From the NCBI RefSeq assembly GCF_023370775.1, contig NZ_JAMCCQ010000001.1, forward strand, positions 1,054,001 to 1,118,000: a stretch of DNA of 64,000 nucleotides. The letters are read 5' to 3'. The translations under genes were made by a program, and so were the position numbers. Source of the stretch: Marivita sp. GX14005 (GTDB taxonomy: Bacteria > Pseudomonadota > Alphaproteobacteria > Rhodobacterales > Rhodobacteraceae). The notes beneath the pieces are model-generated. The model saw nothing but the letters and a program-made list of their open reading frames with translations. It was not told where the DNA came from and made no database searches. Position 1 is the stretch's first letter; each line of letters begins with the position of its first letter. Below are positions 51,581 to 62,273 of the stretch, one piece after another.

Positions 51581-52276
51581 ATGTTTATGGCGCGGTCTCA
51601 TGTCGCATTCGGATTTGAAAGAGAAATTTCAACCGAAGGTGTAAGTTCCTGGAACAGCAATTCGAAAGGAAAGCGGACGTTCGACCTCGCGGTCGGCGTT
51701 GTGATGTTGATTGCATTCGCGCCGGTCATGCTTTTTCTCAGTCTTTTGTTATTCGCCTGCGACCGCGGTCCGATCTTTTTTAAGCATACACGCATAGGAC
51801 GCAATGGTCGGGAGTTCGCCTGCCTGAAATTTCGCACCATGGTGATCGATGCGGATGAAAGGCTCGAAGCGATGCTCGCGCGCGATCCGCGTTTGCGGCA
51901 GGAATGGAATGCCACCCGGAAGCTGAAGAAAGACCCTCGAATCGTTCCGGGAATCGGGGCACTCCTGCGTAAATCGAGTCTCGATGAATTACCGCAAATC
52001 TTTAACGTGATCCGGGGCGACATGACGATTGTCGGACCGCGGCCGGTGGTGCGCGAGGAACTGGAATATTACGGCATGGCGCGGGCGCTTTATCTACAGG
52101 TTTTGCCGGGCCTAACCGGTCCTTGGCAAGCGAACGAGAGGTCCGACAGCAGCTATCGCGACCGCGTGGAGCGGGATGTCGAGTATATTCAGAACGGGAA
52201 CATGGCCGATGACCTAAGACTGGTGGCAAAGACCGCGACAATGCTTTTGATGCAGCCCGGAAAAGGCACGTATTGA
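51581..52276 (+). CDS. exoY: Initiating sugar-phosphate transferase (ExoY/WcaJ type)
   Basis: This 231-residue protein has one N-terminal membrane helix (about 37-60) and the bacterial sugar transferase domain: K-R-T-F-D-L-A-V-G near 30, F-K-H-T-R-I-G-R-N-G-x-x-F, L-K-F-R-T-M, R-K-S-S-L-D-E-L-P-Q-I-F-N-V, G-D-M-T-I-V-G-P-R-P. It lacks the large N-terminal region of WbaP/WcaJ, so it is of the short ExoY size. It transfers hexose-1-phosphate from a UDP-sugar to undecaprenyl phosphate, starting each repeat unit. The ATG at 51581 follows GGGGGG; ATG 51587 is possible. The gene symbol is a best fit by family. Confidence 0.9.
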   Translation: MFMARSHVAFGFEREISTEGVSSWNSNSKGKRTFDLAVGVVMLIAFAPVMLFLSLLLFACDRGPIFFKHTRIGRNGREFACLKFRTMVIDADERLEAMLARDPRLRQEWNATRKLKKDPRIVPGIGALLRKSSLDELPQIFNVIRGDMTIVGPRPVVREELEYYGMARALYLQVLPGLTGPWQANERSDSSYRDRVERDVEYIQNGNMADDLRLVAKTATMLLMQPGKGTY

Positions 52277-52284
52277 TCAGCTCG

Positions 52285-52506
52285 TCAGTCGATCGAGACC
52301 CGTTGCGCCTTCGCGGCATCGTATTCCGCCGATTTGCGGGCTGCGCGTTTGGCACCATAGGTGCGATACGCCGCATCGGCGATTACGATCGGGCCACTGA
52401 GAACCCAGCCGCCAAGCAGCCACAGAAGGATTGAACCGCCAAATATCGCATAAAGCAGAAGCGACACCGCCAGCGTGGCCAGTATGATAAAGAACCCTCT
52501 AAACAT
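52285..52506 (-). CDS. Small membrane protein, 73 residues
   Basis: This protein has two closely spaced hydrophobic segments (about residues 5-20 and 24-44) followed by a basic/helical tail containing Y-R-T-Y-G-A-K-R-A-A-R. I do not recognise a family. It lies between the initiating transferase and the flippase, on the opposite strand, so it may be unrelated to export or regulate it. Confidence 0.6.
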   Translation of the reverse strand: MFRGFFIILATLAVSLLLYAIFGGSILLWLLGGWVLSGPIVIADAAYRTYGAKRAARKSAEYDAAKAQRVSID

Positions 52507-52557
52507 CGAAACTCAACGCTGCCATAGCCTGCCCGGTTCCCAGAACATATTTACGTG

Positions 52558-54081
52558 ATGGGTTCCATGCAATCGAAAACCCGTCCGACCCTTCGTTTGT
52601 GGGGCAGGCAGGAAGTCCGCCGCGGCGCGAGCTTCTTTGCGAGCGTGCGTTCGCTGATCGGCGCGCGCGCCCTCTTGGCGGTTTTGCAGTTTCTCAGTCT
52701 GCCTCTGCTTGCCCGTCTTCTGGACGTTCGTGATTTTGCCATCATGGCGCTGGCCATGGCGATCCCGCTATTCGCCAACACGTTCAGCGATGCCGGCCTC
52801 GGCAGATCACTGGTGCGCCGGGATCATTTCGATCCGGCGGAATGGAGCACGGTGTTCTGGTTCCTGGCGGCGGTCGGGACCGCGCTGGGCCTGCTCGTTA
52901 TCGCGAGCGCGCCTGTTTACAGCGCTGTCATGGGAGAGCCTGACCTGGTGGCGGTGGTCATCGTTCTCGCCTCGGTTCCGTTTCTGCAAGCGTTGGTCTC
53001 CCCGCATCAGGCGAAGCTCGAACGGGATTACCGCTTTCACGAAATTTCGGCGATTTCGGTTGCTTCCGGGGTGATCGCGCTTGGCGTCGCTTTGGCCTTT
53101 GCATTGGTCGGGGCCGGATATTGGGCTTTGGTTGCGCAGCAGGTGGCGCTGGCGGGGGCGCGGGCCGCCGGCTTTCTCTGGCTTTCGCGCTTCAGGCCCG
53201 GGCTTGCCTTTGACTGGCCGCTTCTGAAGCCGCATCTGAACTTCGGCAAGAACACGTTGCTTTTCTCCGGCGTGATGACGGCGCAAAGCCAGGTGGTGAT
53301 TCTCGCGTTCGGGCAGGTGTTCGGAACCTCGGCGGTCGCGCTCTGGTCCATGGCCGAGCGCGCCTCGCGGCTCGCGCGAACGGGCCTTGCCGGGCCGGTG
53401 TCCCAGGTGACCCTGGTGTCGATGTCTCGCCAGTGGCGGCAGGGTGACGGCGCGGCCGAAGTGGCCGATATCTATCTTGCTTCCAGCCGCGTGCTGGCGA
53501 CCGTCCTGGTCCCGGCGTTCGTTGCGGTCGCATTGTCTGGCGACGCGATTTTCGTCTGGTTCCTGTCGGAACCCTGGCGTCCGGTGGCCTGGGTTTTCGC
53601 GCTTGCGGTGCCGGCTTTCCTTGTCGAGGCGTTGACCTCCGCCGGAGGCCGGGTTTTCATGGTTTCGGACAGAACCGACCTGCGCTTGCGCATGTCCGTC
53701 GAGCGTTTCAGTCTTGGGCTGGTGGTTTTCCTTGGCGCTTTTCCGTTCGGTGTCGGGCCCGCCATTCTGGCGCGCAGTGTGTTCGCGGTTCTTTATTTGC
53801 CGCGGTACTGGTCCTATCTGCGCCGCTGCGTTCCGCTCGACCGGATGGTCGCGGCGCGGTTGCTCGTTGCACCGGTGATGGCCGGGATCGGCTGCGGATT
53901 GGTGCAGCGATACGGGCTGAACCCCTTGGCCGGGTCATCCACGTTTGCGGCGTTTTCGACCCTCGCAATGGCTGTTCTGGCAATCTGCGCAGCCGGCGTC
54001 TTCACGCGGCGCGAGTTGCGATCGGACATCGCTTTGCTCAGACGCTCGGCTCATAGGCCCGGAGAGACCGGATCGCCTTGA
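52558..54081 (+). CDS. Oligosaccharide flippase (Wzx/WzxC-like)
   Basis: This protein of about 507 residues belongs to the MATE/MVF-like polysaccharide transporter superfamily, with about 12-14 hydrophobic segments and a WzxC-like opening: F-F-A-S-V-R-S-L-I-G-A-R-A-L-L-A-V-L-Q-F-L-S-L-P, with F-S-D-A-G-L-G-R-S-L-V-R after helix 2. It should flip undecaprenyl-linked repeat units across the inner membrane for the O-antigen ligase/Wzy-type polymerase at 35557. Candidate starts are GTG 52555, ATG 52558 and ATG 52567; the choice is not decided by a clear Shine-Dalgarno sequence. Confidence 0.88.
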   Translation: MGSMQSKTRPTLRLWGRQEVRRGASFFASVRSLIGARALLAVLQFLSLPLLARLLDVRDFAIMALAMAIPLFANTFSDAGLGRSLVRRDHFDPAEWSTVFWFLAAVGTALGLLVIASAPVYSAVMGEPDLVAVVIVLASVPFLQALVSPHQAKLERDYRFHEISAISVASGVIALGVALAFALVGAGYWALVAQQVALAGARAAGFLWLSRFRPGLAFDWPLLKPHLNFGKNTLLFSGVMTAQSQVVILAFGQVFGTSAVALWSMAERASRLARTGLAGPVSQVTLVSMSRQWRQGDGAAEVADIYLASSRVLATVLVPAFVAVALSGDAIFVWFLSEPWRPVAWVFALAVPAFLVEALTSAGGRVFMVSDRTDLRLRMSVERFSLGLVVFLGAFPFGVGPAILARSVFAVLYLPRYWSYLRRCVPLDRMVAARLLVAPVMAGIGCGLVQRYGLNPLAGSSTFAAFSTLAMAVLAICAAGVFTRRELRSDIALLRRSAHRPGETGSP

Positions 54082-54082
54082 G

Positions 54083-55132
54083 TCAGCTGCGCCGGATATG
54101 CGTCAGAACTTGCCAGACAAACCCGGCACCCCAAGCGTTGTGCATGATCCCCAGCGCCGGGCCCGCCCAGACGCCGGCCCAATCGCCGAGCCGTAGCGCG
54201 GCCGTGGCGGAAACGACGATCAAAGCCGTCAGGTAGAGCGCCGGCCAGAGCCAGGCCCACGGCCAGATGAGGCCGAGGCACATGCAAGCGGCGATCCCGA
54301 GGAGATTGGCCACAGGAACGATCTGGCGAAGGCGAGGGCGCATGTGGTGCTTCAGGATCGTCCGGGCGCGGCCTTTGCCATAGCGCCAGTATTGCCTGGC
54401 CAACGCAAGCGGCGTGGGGCGCATGACGTATTGCATGCGGATCGACGCATCCAGCCAGACGCGGCCGCCCGCCAGCGCGAGACGCCGGTCGTATTCGGCA
54501 TCCTCGTTGTGGCTGAAATCGGGGTCATAGCCACCGATCTTACGGAACCATTTGATCCGAAACCCGGCATGATGCCCATGATCGACCCAGCCGGATCGCG
54601 TGCCCGCGCGGTGCGCCGACCAGCCGGAGCCCAGCTTGGTATCGACGACCCAGGCGCTTGCTTTCTGGAAAGGAAGGGAGCCTGTCGCGTCCATGACGGT
54701 CGTGACGGATGCGGCACCCTCGTGACGCGCAAGCGCTTCGGCCACGCGCCTGACATAACCCGGCGGATAGATCGCGTGCGCGTCGCAACGAACGAGAAAC
54801 CGATGCTGCGGCTCGGCGGTCTCTACCGCCAGATTGATACCCGCCGATTGCAGGCGCGCCGGATTGTTGATTAAAGCCAGATAAGGGTCGCGTCGCATCA
54901 TGGCGGTCACGATGGATTGCGTGCCGTCATCGCTACCGCCATCGACAACCGTGATCTGCACCGTTTCCATGAACGGATCTTCGCGGCGCAGCGAGGTCAG
55001 ACACTCGGCAATGAAAGACGCTTCGTTGAGCGCAGGCACGACGACGAGAACGGCATCGGGTGGACACAGGTATCGCGTTTCCGGCAATGCCGGTTCCGGC
55101 TCGATGGCTTGGTGTTCCCCTGGGGCAACCAT
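54083..55132 (-). CDS. exoA: ExoA-like glycosyltransferase family 2
   Basis: This 349-residue GT2 has V-V-P-A-L-N-E-A-S-F-I, V-D-G-G-S-D-D-G-T, R-C-D-A-H-A-I-Y-P-P-G-Y-V (metal site), D-P-D-F-S-H-N-E-D-A-E-Y-D-R-R-L and a Q-Y-W-R-Y-G-K-G-R-A motif corresponding to the Q-x-x-R-W type, followed by three or four C-terminal helices. This is the succinoglycan ExoA pattern (beta-1,3 glucosyltransferase for the second sugar). Converges on the flippase gene after 1 bp. It is the last clearly polysaccharide-related gene. Confidence 0.85.
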   Translation of the reverse strand: MVAPGEHQAIEPEPALPETRYLCPPDAVLVVVPALNEASFIAECLTSLRREDPFMETVQITVVDGGSDDGTQSIVTAMMRRDPYLALINNPARLQSAGINLAVETAEPQHRFLVRCDAHAIYPPGYVRRVAEALARHEGAASVTTVMDATGSLPFQKASAWVVDTKLGSGWSAHRAGTRSGWVDHGHHAGFRIKWFRKIGGYDPDFSHNEDAEYDRRLALAGGRVWLDASIRMQYVMRPTPLALARQYWRYGKGRARTILKHHMRPRLRQIVPVANLLGIAACMCLGLIWPWAWLWPALYLTALIVVSATAALRLGDWAGVWAGPALGIMHNAWGAGFVWQVLTHIRRS

Positions 55133-55164
55133 GACCCAGCTTAGACCGAAAGCCGCGTTTCATC

Positions 55165-56073
55165 CTAGCACCGATCTCGGGATCGGGCTTTGTCGATCAC
55201 GTCTTTGACCAATGTGGCGAAGACGCGCAGATCGTCTTCCTGCGGCGTGTTCTTTCGCCAGATGAGGCCAAGCGTGCGTGTCGGTTCCGGTGCGGGAAAC
55301 CGATCGACGATCACATCGGCCGAATGGATTTCGACCGGAATGGCGATCTCGGGGATCAGGGTGACGCCGAGCCCGGCGCCGACCATCTGAACGAGGGTCG
55401 AGAGTGAGCTGCCATCCAGCCCTTCCCATTGCGTTTCCGGCCTCGCGTTGCAGAAGGACAGCGCCTGATCTCGAAAGCAATGGCCCTCCTCGAGCAGCAG
55501 GAGCCGCATCTTCGGCAGCGCATCGAGGCTCGGCACCGGCTGCCCGGAGGCGCTGCGCGGGCGTACGAGCATCATTGGTTCGGTGCAAAGCGGCACCTCT
55601 TCCAGCCCCGGTTCGGAAACCGGCAGGGCGACAAGGGCGCAATCGAGCCGCCTTTCCGACAGCTCATAAATCAGGCGCGACGTGATCGTTTCACGCACCT
55701 GAACATCGGTCTCGGGATGGCTTCGCGCGAGGGCCGCGAGAATGCCCGGCAGAAGATAAGGGGCAATCGTCGGAATCACGCCAAGACGCAGACGCCCGAA
55801 AAGCCGGCCCTGGACGGTGTTCGCCAGTTCCTCCAGATCGTTCATCGCGCGAAGGATACCATCGACACGCGGCAGGAGCGTTTCGCCGAAGGCGGTCAAT
55901 CGAACGGATCGCGGGGCGCGTTCGAAAAGCGCGGTGCCGAGTTCGCGCTCCATCTCCCTGATCTGGACGGACAGGGCCGGTTGCGACACGGAGCAGCGAT
56001 CCGCGGCACGGCCGAAATGGCCCTCGCGGGCCAGTGTCGAGAAATAGCGCAGCTGTTTCAGTGTGATATTCAT
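55165..56073 (-). CDS. oxyR: LysR-type hydrogen-peroxide sensor OxyR
   Basis: This 302-residue LysR regulator has an N-terminal winged helix-turn-helix (L-R-Y-F-S-T-L-A-R-E-G-H-F-G-R-A-A-D) and a C-terminal sensor domain with G-H-C-F-R-D-Q-A-L-S-F-C. The redox cysteines are Cys199 and Cys208, exactly the E. coli numbering. Peroxide oxidation of this pair switches OxyR to an activator. It is transcribed divergently from katG, its usual target, with a matching operator in the 119-bp gap and likely autoregulation. Confidence 0.95.
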   Translation of the reverse strand: MNITLKQLRYFSTLAREGHFGRAADRCSVSQPALSVQIREMERELGTALFERAPRSVRLTAFGETLLPRVDGILRAMNDLEELANTVQGRLFGRLRLGVIPTIAPYLLPGILAALARSHPETDVQVRETITSRLIYELSERRLDCALVALPVSEPGLEEVPLCTEPMMLVRPRSASGQPVPSLDALPKMRLLLLEEGHCFRDQALSFCNARPETQWEGLDGSSLSTLVQMVGAGLGVTLIPEIAIPVEIHSADVIVDRFPAPEPTRTLGLIWRKNTPQEDDLRVFATLVKDVIDKARSRDRC

Positions 56074-56074
56074 T

Positions 56075-58400
<2,326 letters not shown>

Positions 58401-58436
58401 CCGCAGACCGATCCTTCGGGATCGCAGCACTGCATA

Positions 58437-58468
58437 GGGGGCGGCCGACATGGCCGCCCCCTTTTTTT
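58437..58468 (+). terminator. Rho-independent terminator after katG
   Basis: GGGGGCGGCC (58437-58446) pairs perfectly with GGCCGCCCCC (58452-58461) around the five-base loop GACAT and is followed by seven T residues (58462-58468). A textbook intrinsic terminator, isolating katG from motB. Confidence 0.93.
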
Positions 58469-58492
58469 GCGCAAGAGACACGGAGAAGCGTC

Positions 58493-58540
58493 TCGAATTT
58501 TAAGTGTTAAGAAAAGGTTCACGTCCGCCTGCTAGTCTTG
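58493..58540 (+). promoter_or_regulatory. Flagellar-type regulatory/promoter element upstream of motB
   Basis: This 48-bp segment aligns without gaps to 59413-59460 upstream of flgE. Shared blocks in order: TCGAATTTTA, TGTTA, GTT, GCTAG and a terminal TG. Within it TTAA-N7-TTCA (58507-58521) resembles the CtrA TTAA-N7-TTAA site. GCTAG lies 37 bp before the motB ATG. Confidence 0.6.
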
Positions 58541-58567
58541 GAACCGGGTGTTAGGAAAGGTAGGGAT

Positions 58568-59395
58568 ATGACGACGCGCAGGAATGCCGCGCCGGTCATC
58601 ATCAAGCGAAAGAAGATCATCAACGAAGCGGGGCATCACGGCGGCGCCTGGAAGGTCGCCTACGCCGATTTCGTGACCGCGATGATGGCTTTTTTCATGC
58701 TGATGTGGCTGTTGAACGCGACCACGGAGAAGCAGCGCAAGGGCATCGCCGATTACTTCAGCCCGACCGCCCCGATCAGCCGGTTGTCGAGCGGATCCGA
58801 CGGGATGATGATGGGTGAAAGCGTATTCGCGGCCGACGTTCTGCCGCGCATGGGCGTCGGCGCAAGCTCGCTGCACGAAAGCACCGGGGACGCATCCGGC
58901 GGCGGTCTCGAAAAGGCCGACGATACGGATGAGCAAACACAGGCGTTCCAGAAGGTCGAGGATGTTCTTCTCGGGCTAGGCGGCGAGACCATGCTGGAGG
59001 ACAACTGGCTCCGCCATGTCGTCACACGCATTACCGATGAAGGACTTGTTCTGGAGTTTTTCGACACTCCGGGTGAGCCCCTTTTCTCAGACGGTGCCGA
59101 ACCGACGGAACTGACGCACCAGATTGCCTATGCCGTGCGCGAGGCGAGCCGCATGTTGATTAACGAGGTCGCGGTGGAAGGGCACGTTGCCGAGGTGCCT
59201 ATCATTCGACTTGTCGATCCTGTCTGGGACTGGTCCTCTGACCGCGCCTTCGTATTTGCCCAACTCCTTGAGGATTATGGATTTTCAGAGGATCGCATCC
59301 GCCGCGTAACGGCTTATGGCGATAGGGAGCCGCTTGTGGATAACACGATGTCGGAACGGAACAACCGGCTCGAGGTCATCTTTTTGAGATACTGA
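58568..59395 (+). CDS. motB: Flagellar motor stator protein MotB
   Basis: This 275-residue protein has a single N-terminal membrane helix starting W-K-V-A-Y-A-D-F-V-T-A-M-M-A-F-F, where the Asp is the proton-binding stator residue, a variable linker, and a C-terminal OmpA-like domain (about 160-275) with S-S-D-R-A and E-R-N-N-R-L-E-V. The usual G-H-T-D of the peptidoglycan-binding loop is G-H-V-A here. The ATG at 58568 is the fold start; the frame is open ten codons earlier. No motA is in the window. First gene of the right-hand flagellar block, after the katG terminator. Confidence 0.93.
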   Translation: MTTRRNAAPVIIKRKKIINEAGHHGGAWKVAYADFVTAMMAFFMLMWLLNATTEKQRKGIADYFSPTAPISRLSSGSDGMMMGESVFAADVLPRMGVGASSLHESTGDASGGGLEKADDTDEQTQAFQKVEDVLLGLGGETMLEDNWLRHVVTRITDEGLVLEFFDTPGEPLFSDGAEPTELTHQIAYAVREASRMLINEVAVEGHVAEVPIIRLVDPVWDWSSDRAFVFAQLLEDYGFSEDRIRRVTAYGDREPLVDNTMSERNNRLEVIFLRY

Positions 59396-59412
59396 CGGGT
59401 GTTGAAAGAAGG

Positions 59413-59460
59413 TCGAATTTTATCTGTTAGGGTATCGTTAAATCCATCGCGCTAGACCTG
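59413..59460 (+). promoter_or_regulatory. Flagellar-type regulatory/promoter element upstream of flgE
   Basis: This is the second copy of the element at 58493-58540, with identical spacing of TCGAATTTTA, TGTTA, GTT and GCTAG. The CtrA-like pair here is TTAG-N7-TTAA (59427-59441), closer to consensus than upstream of motB. GCTAG is 46 bp before the flgE ATG. Confidence 0.6.
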
Positions 59461-59496
59461 TCGAGGCAAAAAGCCAATACAAGCGAAAGGCGCTAT

Positions 59497-60798
59497 ATGT
59501 CGATTTCTTCCTCTCTCAGCGCAGGCGTTGTGGGTCTTGCGTCCAACGCGACCCGTCTGGCCACGATTTCGGACAATATCGCGAATTCGCAAACCCCAGG
59601 ATACAAGCGGGTGGAGGCGAATTTCCATTCAATGGTCGTCACCTCCGGGGGCGGCGCCTACACGGCGGGCGGCGTTCGCACCACGACCCAGCGCTATATC
59701 GATCAGAACAGCGCTGTGACGACGACATCGAACCCGACCGATCTGGCCGTGAGCGGGCGAGGCTTTTTGCCGGTGGCCCAGGCGACCGAGGTTCTCGCGG
59801 GCGCCGAATCGCCGCAGATGTACCTGACGACGACCGGCTCGTTCCGGACTGACGCCAACGGGTACCTGCGCACCGCTTCGGGGCAGATGCTTCTTGGATG
59901 GCCCGCGGACCTGGACGGGAGCATACCGGATTATCCCCGCGCGACGAACGAGGCGCTTGAGCCTGTCCGCGTTAATGTCAATCAGTTCAGCGGGGAGCCG
60001 ACCACCCGAATCGAGCTTGGGATCAATCTGCCCGCAACGGAAACGCAGAACGGCGCGTCCGGTGATCCGTTGACCCAATCCATCGAATATTACGACAACT
60101 TGGGGCGCGCCGAAACGCTGGAATTCACGTTTACTCCCAATGTGACGGCCCCCGGAACATCGAACCAGTGGACGATCCAGATCGCCGACAGCTCTGATCC
60201 CGCGACAGTCATCGGCGAATACACGCTGCAATTCGACGATGCGCGCACCCTTGGCGGAACCCTTCTAAGCGTGACCGACACCACGGGCGGACCTTATGAT
60301 CCGGCAACCGGGACGCTGACCGTGACAACGCCGAGCGGTCCGATCGACATCGATATCGGGCGCCCCGGCGCGAATGAAGGCCTTTCTCAACTTTCCGACA
60401 TTTTCGCGCCCTTCAACATCAGCCGCGATGGCGCGCCGGTTGGCAAGGTCACATCGGTCGAGGTGGATGAAACCGGGCTCGTCAACGCCTTCTACGATAC
60501 CGGAACGACCCGCACGCTCTATCAGGTACCGCTGGTCGATATTCCCAATCCGAATGGCATGGCCGCTGTCGGAAGCCAGCTTTACATGCCGACGCCGGAA
60601 AGCGGCAGCTATTTCCTGTGGGATGCCGGGAACGGCTCTACCGGTGACATTCTGTCATTCGCGCTGGAAGAGTCTGCAACCGATATCGCCAATGAGCTGA
60701 CGGAACTGATTCGCACGCAGCGCGCCTATTCCTCCAACGCGAAAGTTATCCAGACCGTTGATGAGATGTTGCAGGAAGCAACGAACATCAAACGGTAA
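59497..60798 (+). CDS. flgE: Flagellar hook protein FlgE
   Basis: This 433-residue axial protein has the flagellar rod/hook N terminus, A-G-V-V-G-L-A-S-N-A-T-R-L-A-T-I-S-D-N-I-A-N-S-Q-T-P-G-Y-K, a FlgE D2-like middle region, and the conserved C terminus A-T-D-I-A-N-E-L-T-E-L-I-R-T-Q-R-A-Y-S-S-N-A-K-V-I-Q-T-V-D-E-M. It polymerises into the hook under the FlgD cap. It is followed by flgK after 24 bp and probably shares its transcript. Confidence 0.96.
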   Translation: MSISSSLSAGVVGLASNATRLATISDNIANSQTPGYKRVEANFHSMVVTSGGGAYTAGGVRTTTQRYIDQNSAVTTTSNPTDLAVSGRGFLPVAQATEVLAGAESPQMYLTTTGSFRTDANGYLRTASGQMLLGWPADLDGSIPDYPRATNEALEPVRVNVNQFSGEPTTRIELGINLPATETQNGASGDPLTQSIEYYDNLGRAETLEFTFTPNVTAPGTSNQWTIQIADSSDPATVIGEYTLQFDDARTLGGTLLSVTDTTGGPYDPATGTLTVTTPSGPIDIDIGRPGANEGLSQLSDIFAPFNISRDGAPVGKVTSVEVDETGLVNAFYDTGTTRTLYQVPLVDIPNPNGMAAVGSQLYMPTPESGSYFLWDAGNGSTGDILSFALEESATDIANELTELIRTQRAYSSNAKVIQTVDEMLQEATNIKR

Positions 60799-60822
60799 TC
60801 CAATGGCTGAAAAGGAAACCTC

Positions 60823-62262
60823 ATGAGCCTTTCCGGTGCACTTTCCAACGCGATCAGCGGACTGACCGCGAACGCGCGCGGCACGAGCGTCATTTCCGCG
60901 AATATCGCGAATGCGCTGAACGAGGGATACGCGCGTCGCGACGTCGTTTTAGCGACCGATGCCAACCAATCTTCGGGCGGTGTGCGAGTGGTGGATGTCC
61001 ATCGCAACGCCAATCCCGTATTGGCCCATGAAAAACGCCTGGCTCTCGCGGAAAAGGCCGGAGCCGGCGTTTCCAGCGCCTTCGCGACAGGGTTGGAACG
61101 CCTTTGGGGCAGCGTGGATCAGCCCGGATCGGTCGCCGAAAAACTCGTTCGCTTCGAAACGGCGATCCTGTCGGCGGCCGCGGACCCATCCGCATCGGTT
61201 CGGCTGCGAAATGTGGGGCATGCGGCTGAAGCATTCGCGGGCGCGTTGCGAAATGTCAGTAACGGGATCGCGCAGGCCAGAACGGATGCCGACAACCATA
61301 TCGCCGATGCCGTGGATCAAATGAATCGCGCGCTTTCCAACATCGATGATCTGAATGATAGTATCATGTCGGCGCGGCATCAGGGCCAGGATACTCTGGG
61401 CCTGATGGACCGTCGCGAGGCCGAGCTGGAAAAGCTCTCGCAATTTGTTCCGCTTCACGTTGTCGAACGCGACAGCGGCGCGGTCGCGGTGTTTTCGTCA
61501 AACGGCCGCACGCTTCTCGACACGCGCGCCGTGGAAGTGAGTTTCGAAAAGCAAAGTGCCGTTCTTCCGCATATGACGCTGGGGAACGGCCTTCTGTCCG
61601 GTCTCAGGATCGACGGTAAACCCGTGGATGTACAAAAGCTGCAGGGCGGATCCTTGTCTGCTCATTTCGATCTGCGCGACAATCAAGCCGTGAAAGCGCA
61701 AGCGACGGTTGACGCGATCGCGCGCGACGTTATCGAACGTTTCGGCCCGGGCGGACCTGATCCCACCGTAGCTACCGGAATACCGGGGATCTTCACAGAC
61801 CAAGGGGGCATTTTCGTTCCCGCAAGCGAACCCGGACTGGCAGGCCGCATCGAACTCAATGCGAATCTAAGCGCGACCGGCTCTGACCCGTGGCGCTGGA
61901 GGGATGGATTGAATGCGCCGGGTCAGGGCGACGTCGGAAACTCCGATCTTCTTCTGGCGCTGAAGGCACAGATAGATGTCCCGCGAACGCCGGGTTCCGG
62001 ATCTCTGCCAGCCTCAGCCGTTTCACTTACCTCTCACGTTCACAACACGTCGACAGCGGTCGCGGCTGAACGTGTGAGGGCGATCGATGATGCCGGGGCG
62101 GCGGAACAAAAACTGGATATCGCCCGCCAGGCGGTCGCGTCGAATGGCGTAAACACGGATCAGGAGCTGCAAAAACTGATCGAGCTCGAAAAATCCTATG
62201 CAGCCAATGCGCGCGTCGTTCGGGTCGTCGACGATATGCTTTCGGAACTGCTTGGAATATAG
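60823..62262 (+). CDS. flgK: Flagellar hook-associated protein 1 FlgK
   Basis: This 479-residue protein has the axial N-terminal signature S-G-L-T-A-N-A-R-G-T-S-V-I-S-A-N-I-A-N-A, coiled-coil flanks, and a C-terminal I-E-L-E-K-S-Y-A-A-N-A-R-V-V-R-V-V-D-D-M-L-S-E-L-L. FlgK is the first junction protein between hook and filament. It is shorter than enteric FlgK (about 550), typical of Rhodobacterales. Its stop is 11 bp from flgL. Confidence 0.95.
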   Translation: MSLSGALSNAISGLTANARGTSVISANIANALNEGYARRDVVLATDANQSSGGVRVVDVHRNANPVLAHEKRLALAEKAGAGVSSAFATGLERLWGSVDQPGSVAEKLVRFETAILSAAADPSASVRLRNVGHAAEAFAGALRNVSNGIAQARTDADNHIADAVDQMNRALSNIDDLNDSIMSARHQGQDTLGLMDRREAELEKLSQFVPLHVVERDSGAVAVFSSNGRTLLDTRAVEVSFEKQSAVLPHMTLGNGLLSGLRIDGKPVDVQKLQGGSLSAHFDLRDNQAVKAQATVDAIARDVIERFGPGGPDPTVATGIPGIFTDQGGIFVPASEPGLAGRIELNANLSATGSDPWRWRDGLNAPGQGDVGNSDLLLALKAQIDVPRTPGSGSLPASAVSLTSHVHNTSTAVAAERVRAIDDAGAAEQKLDIARQAVASNGVNTDQELQKLIELEKSYAANARVVRVVDDMLSELLGI

Positions 62263-62273
62263 GGAGAATATCG

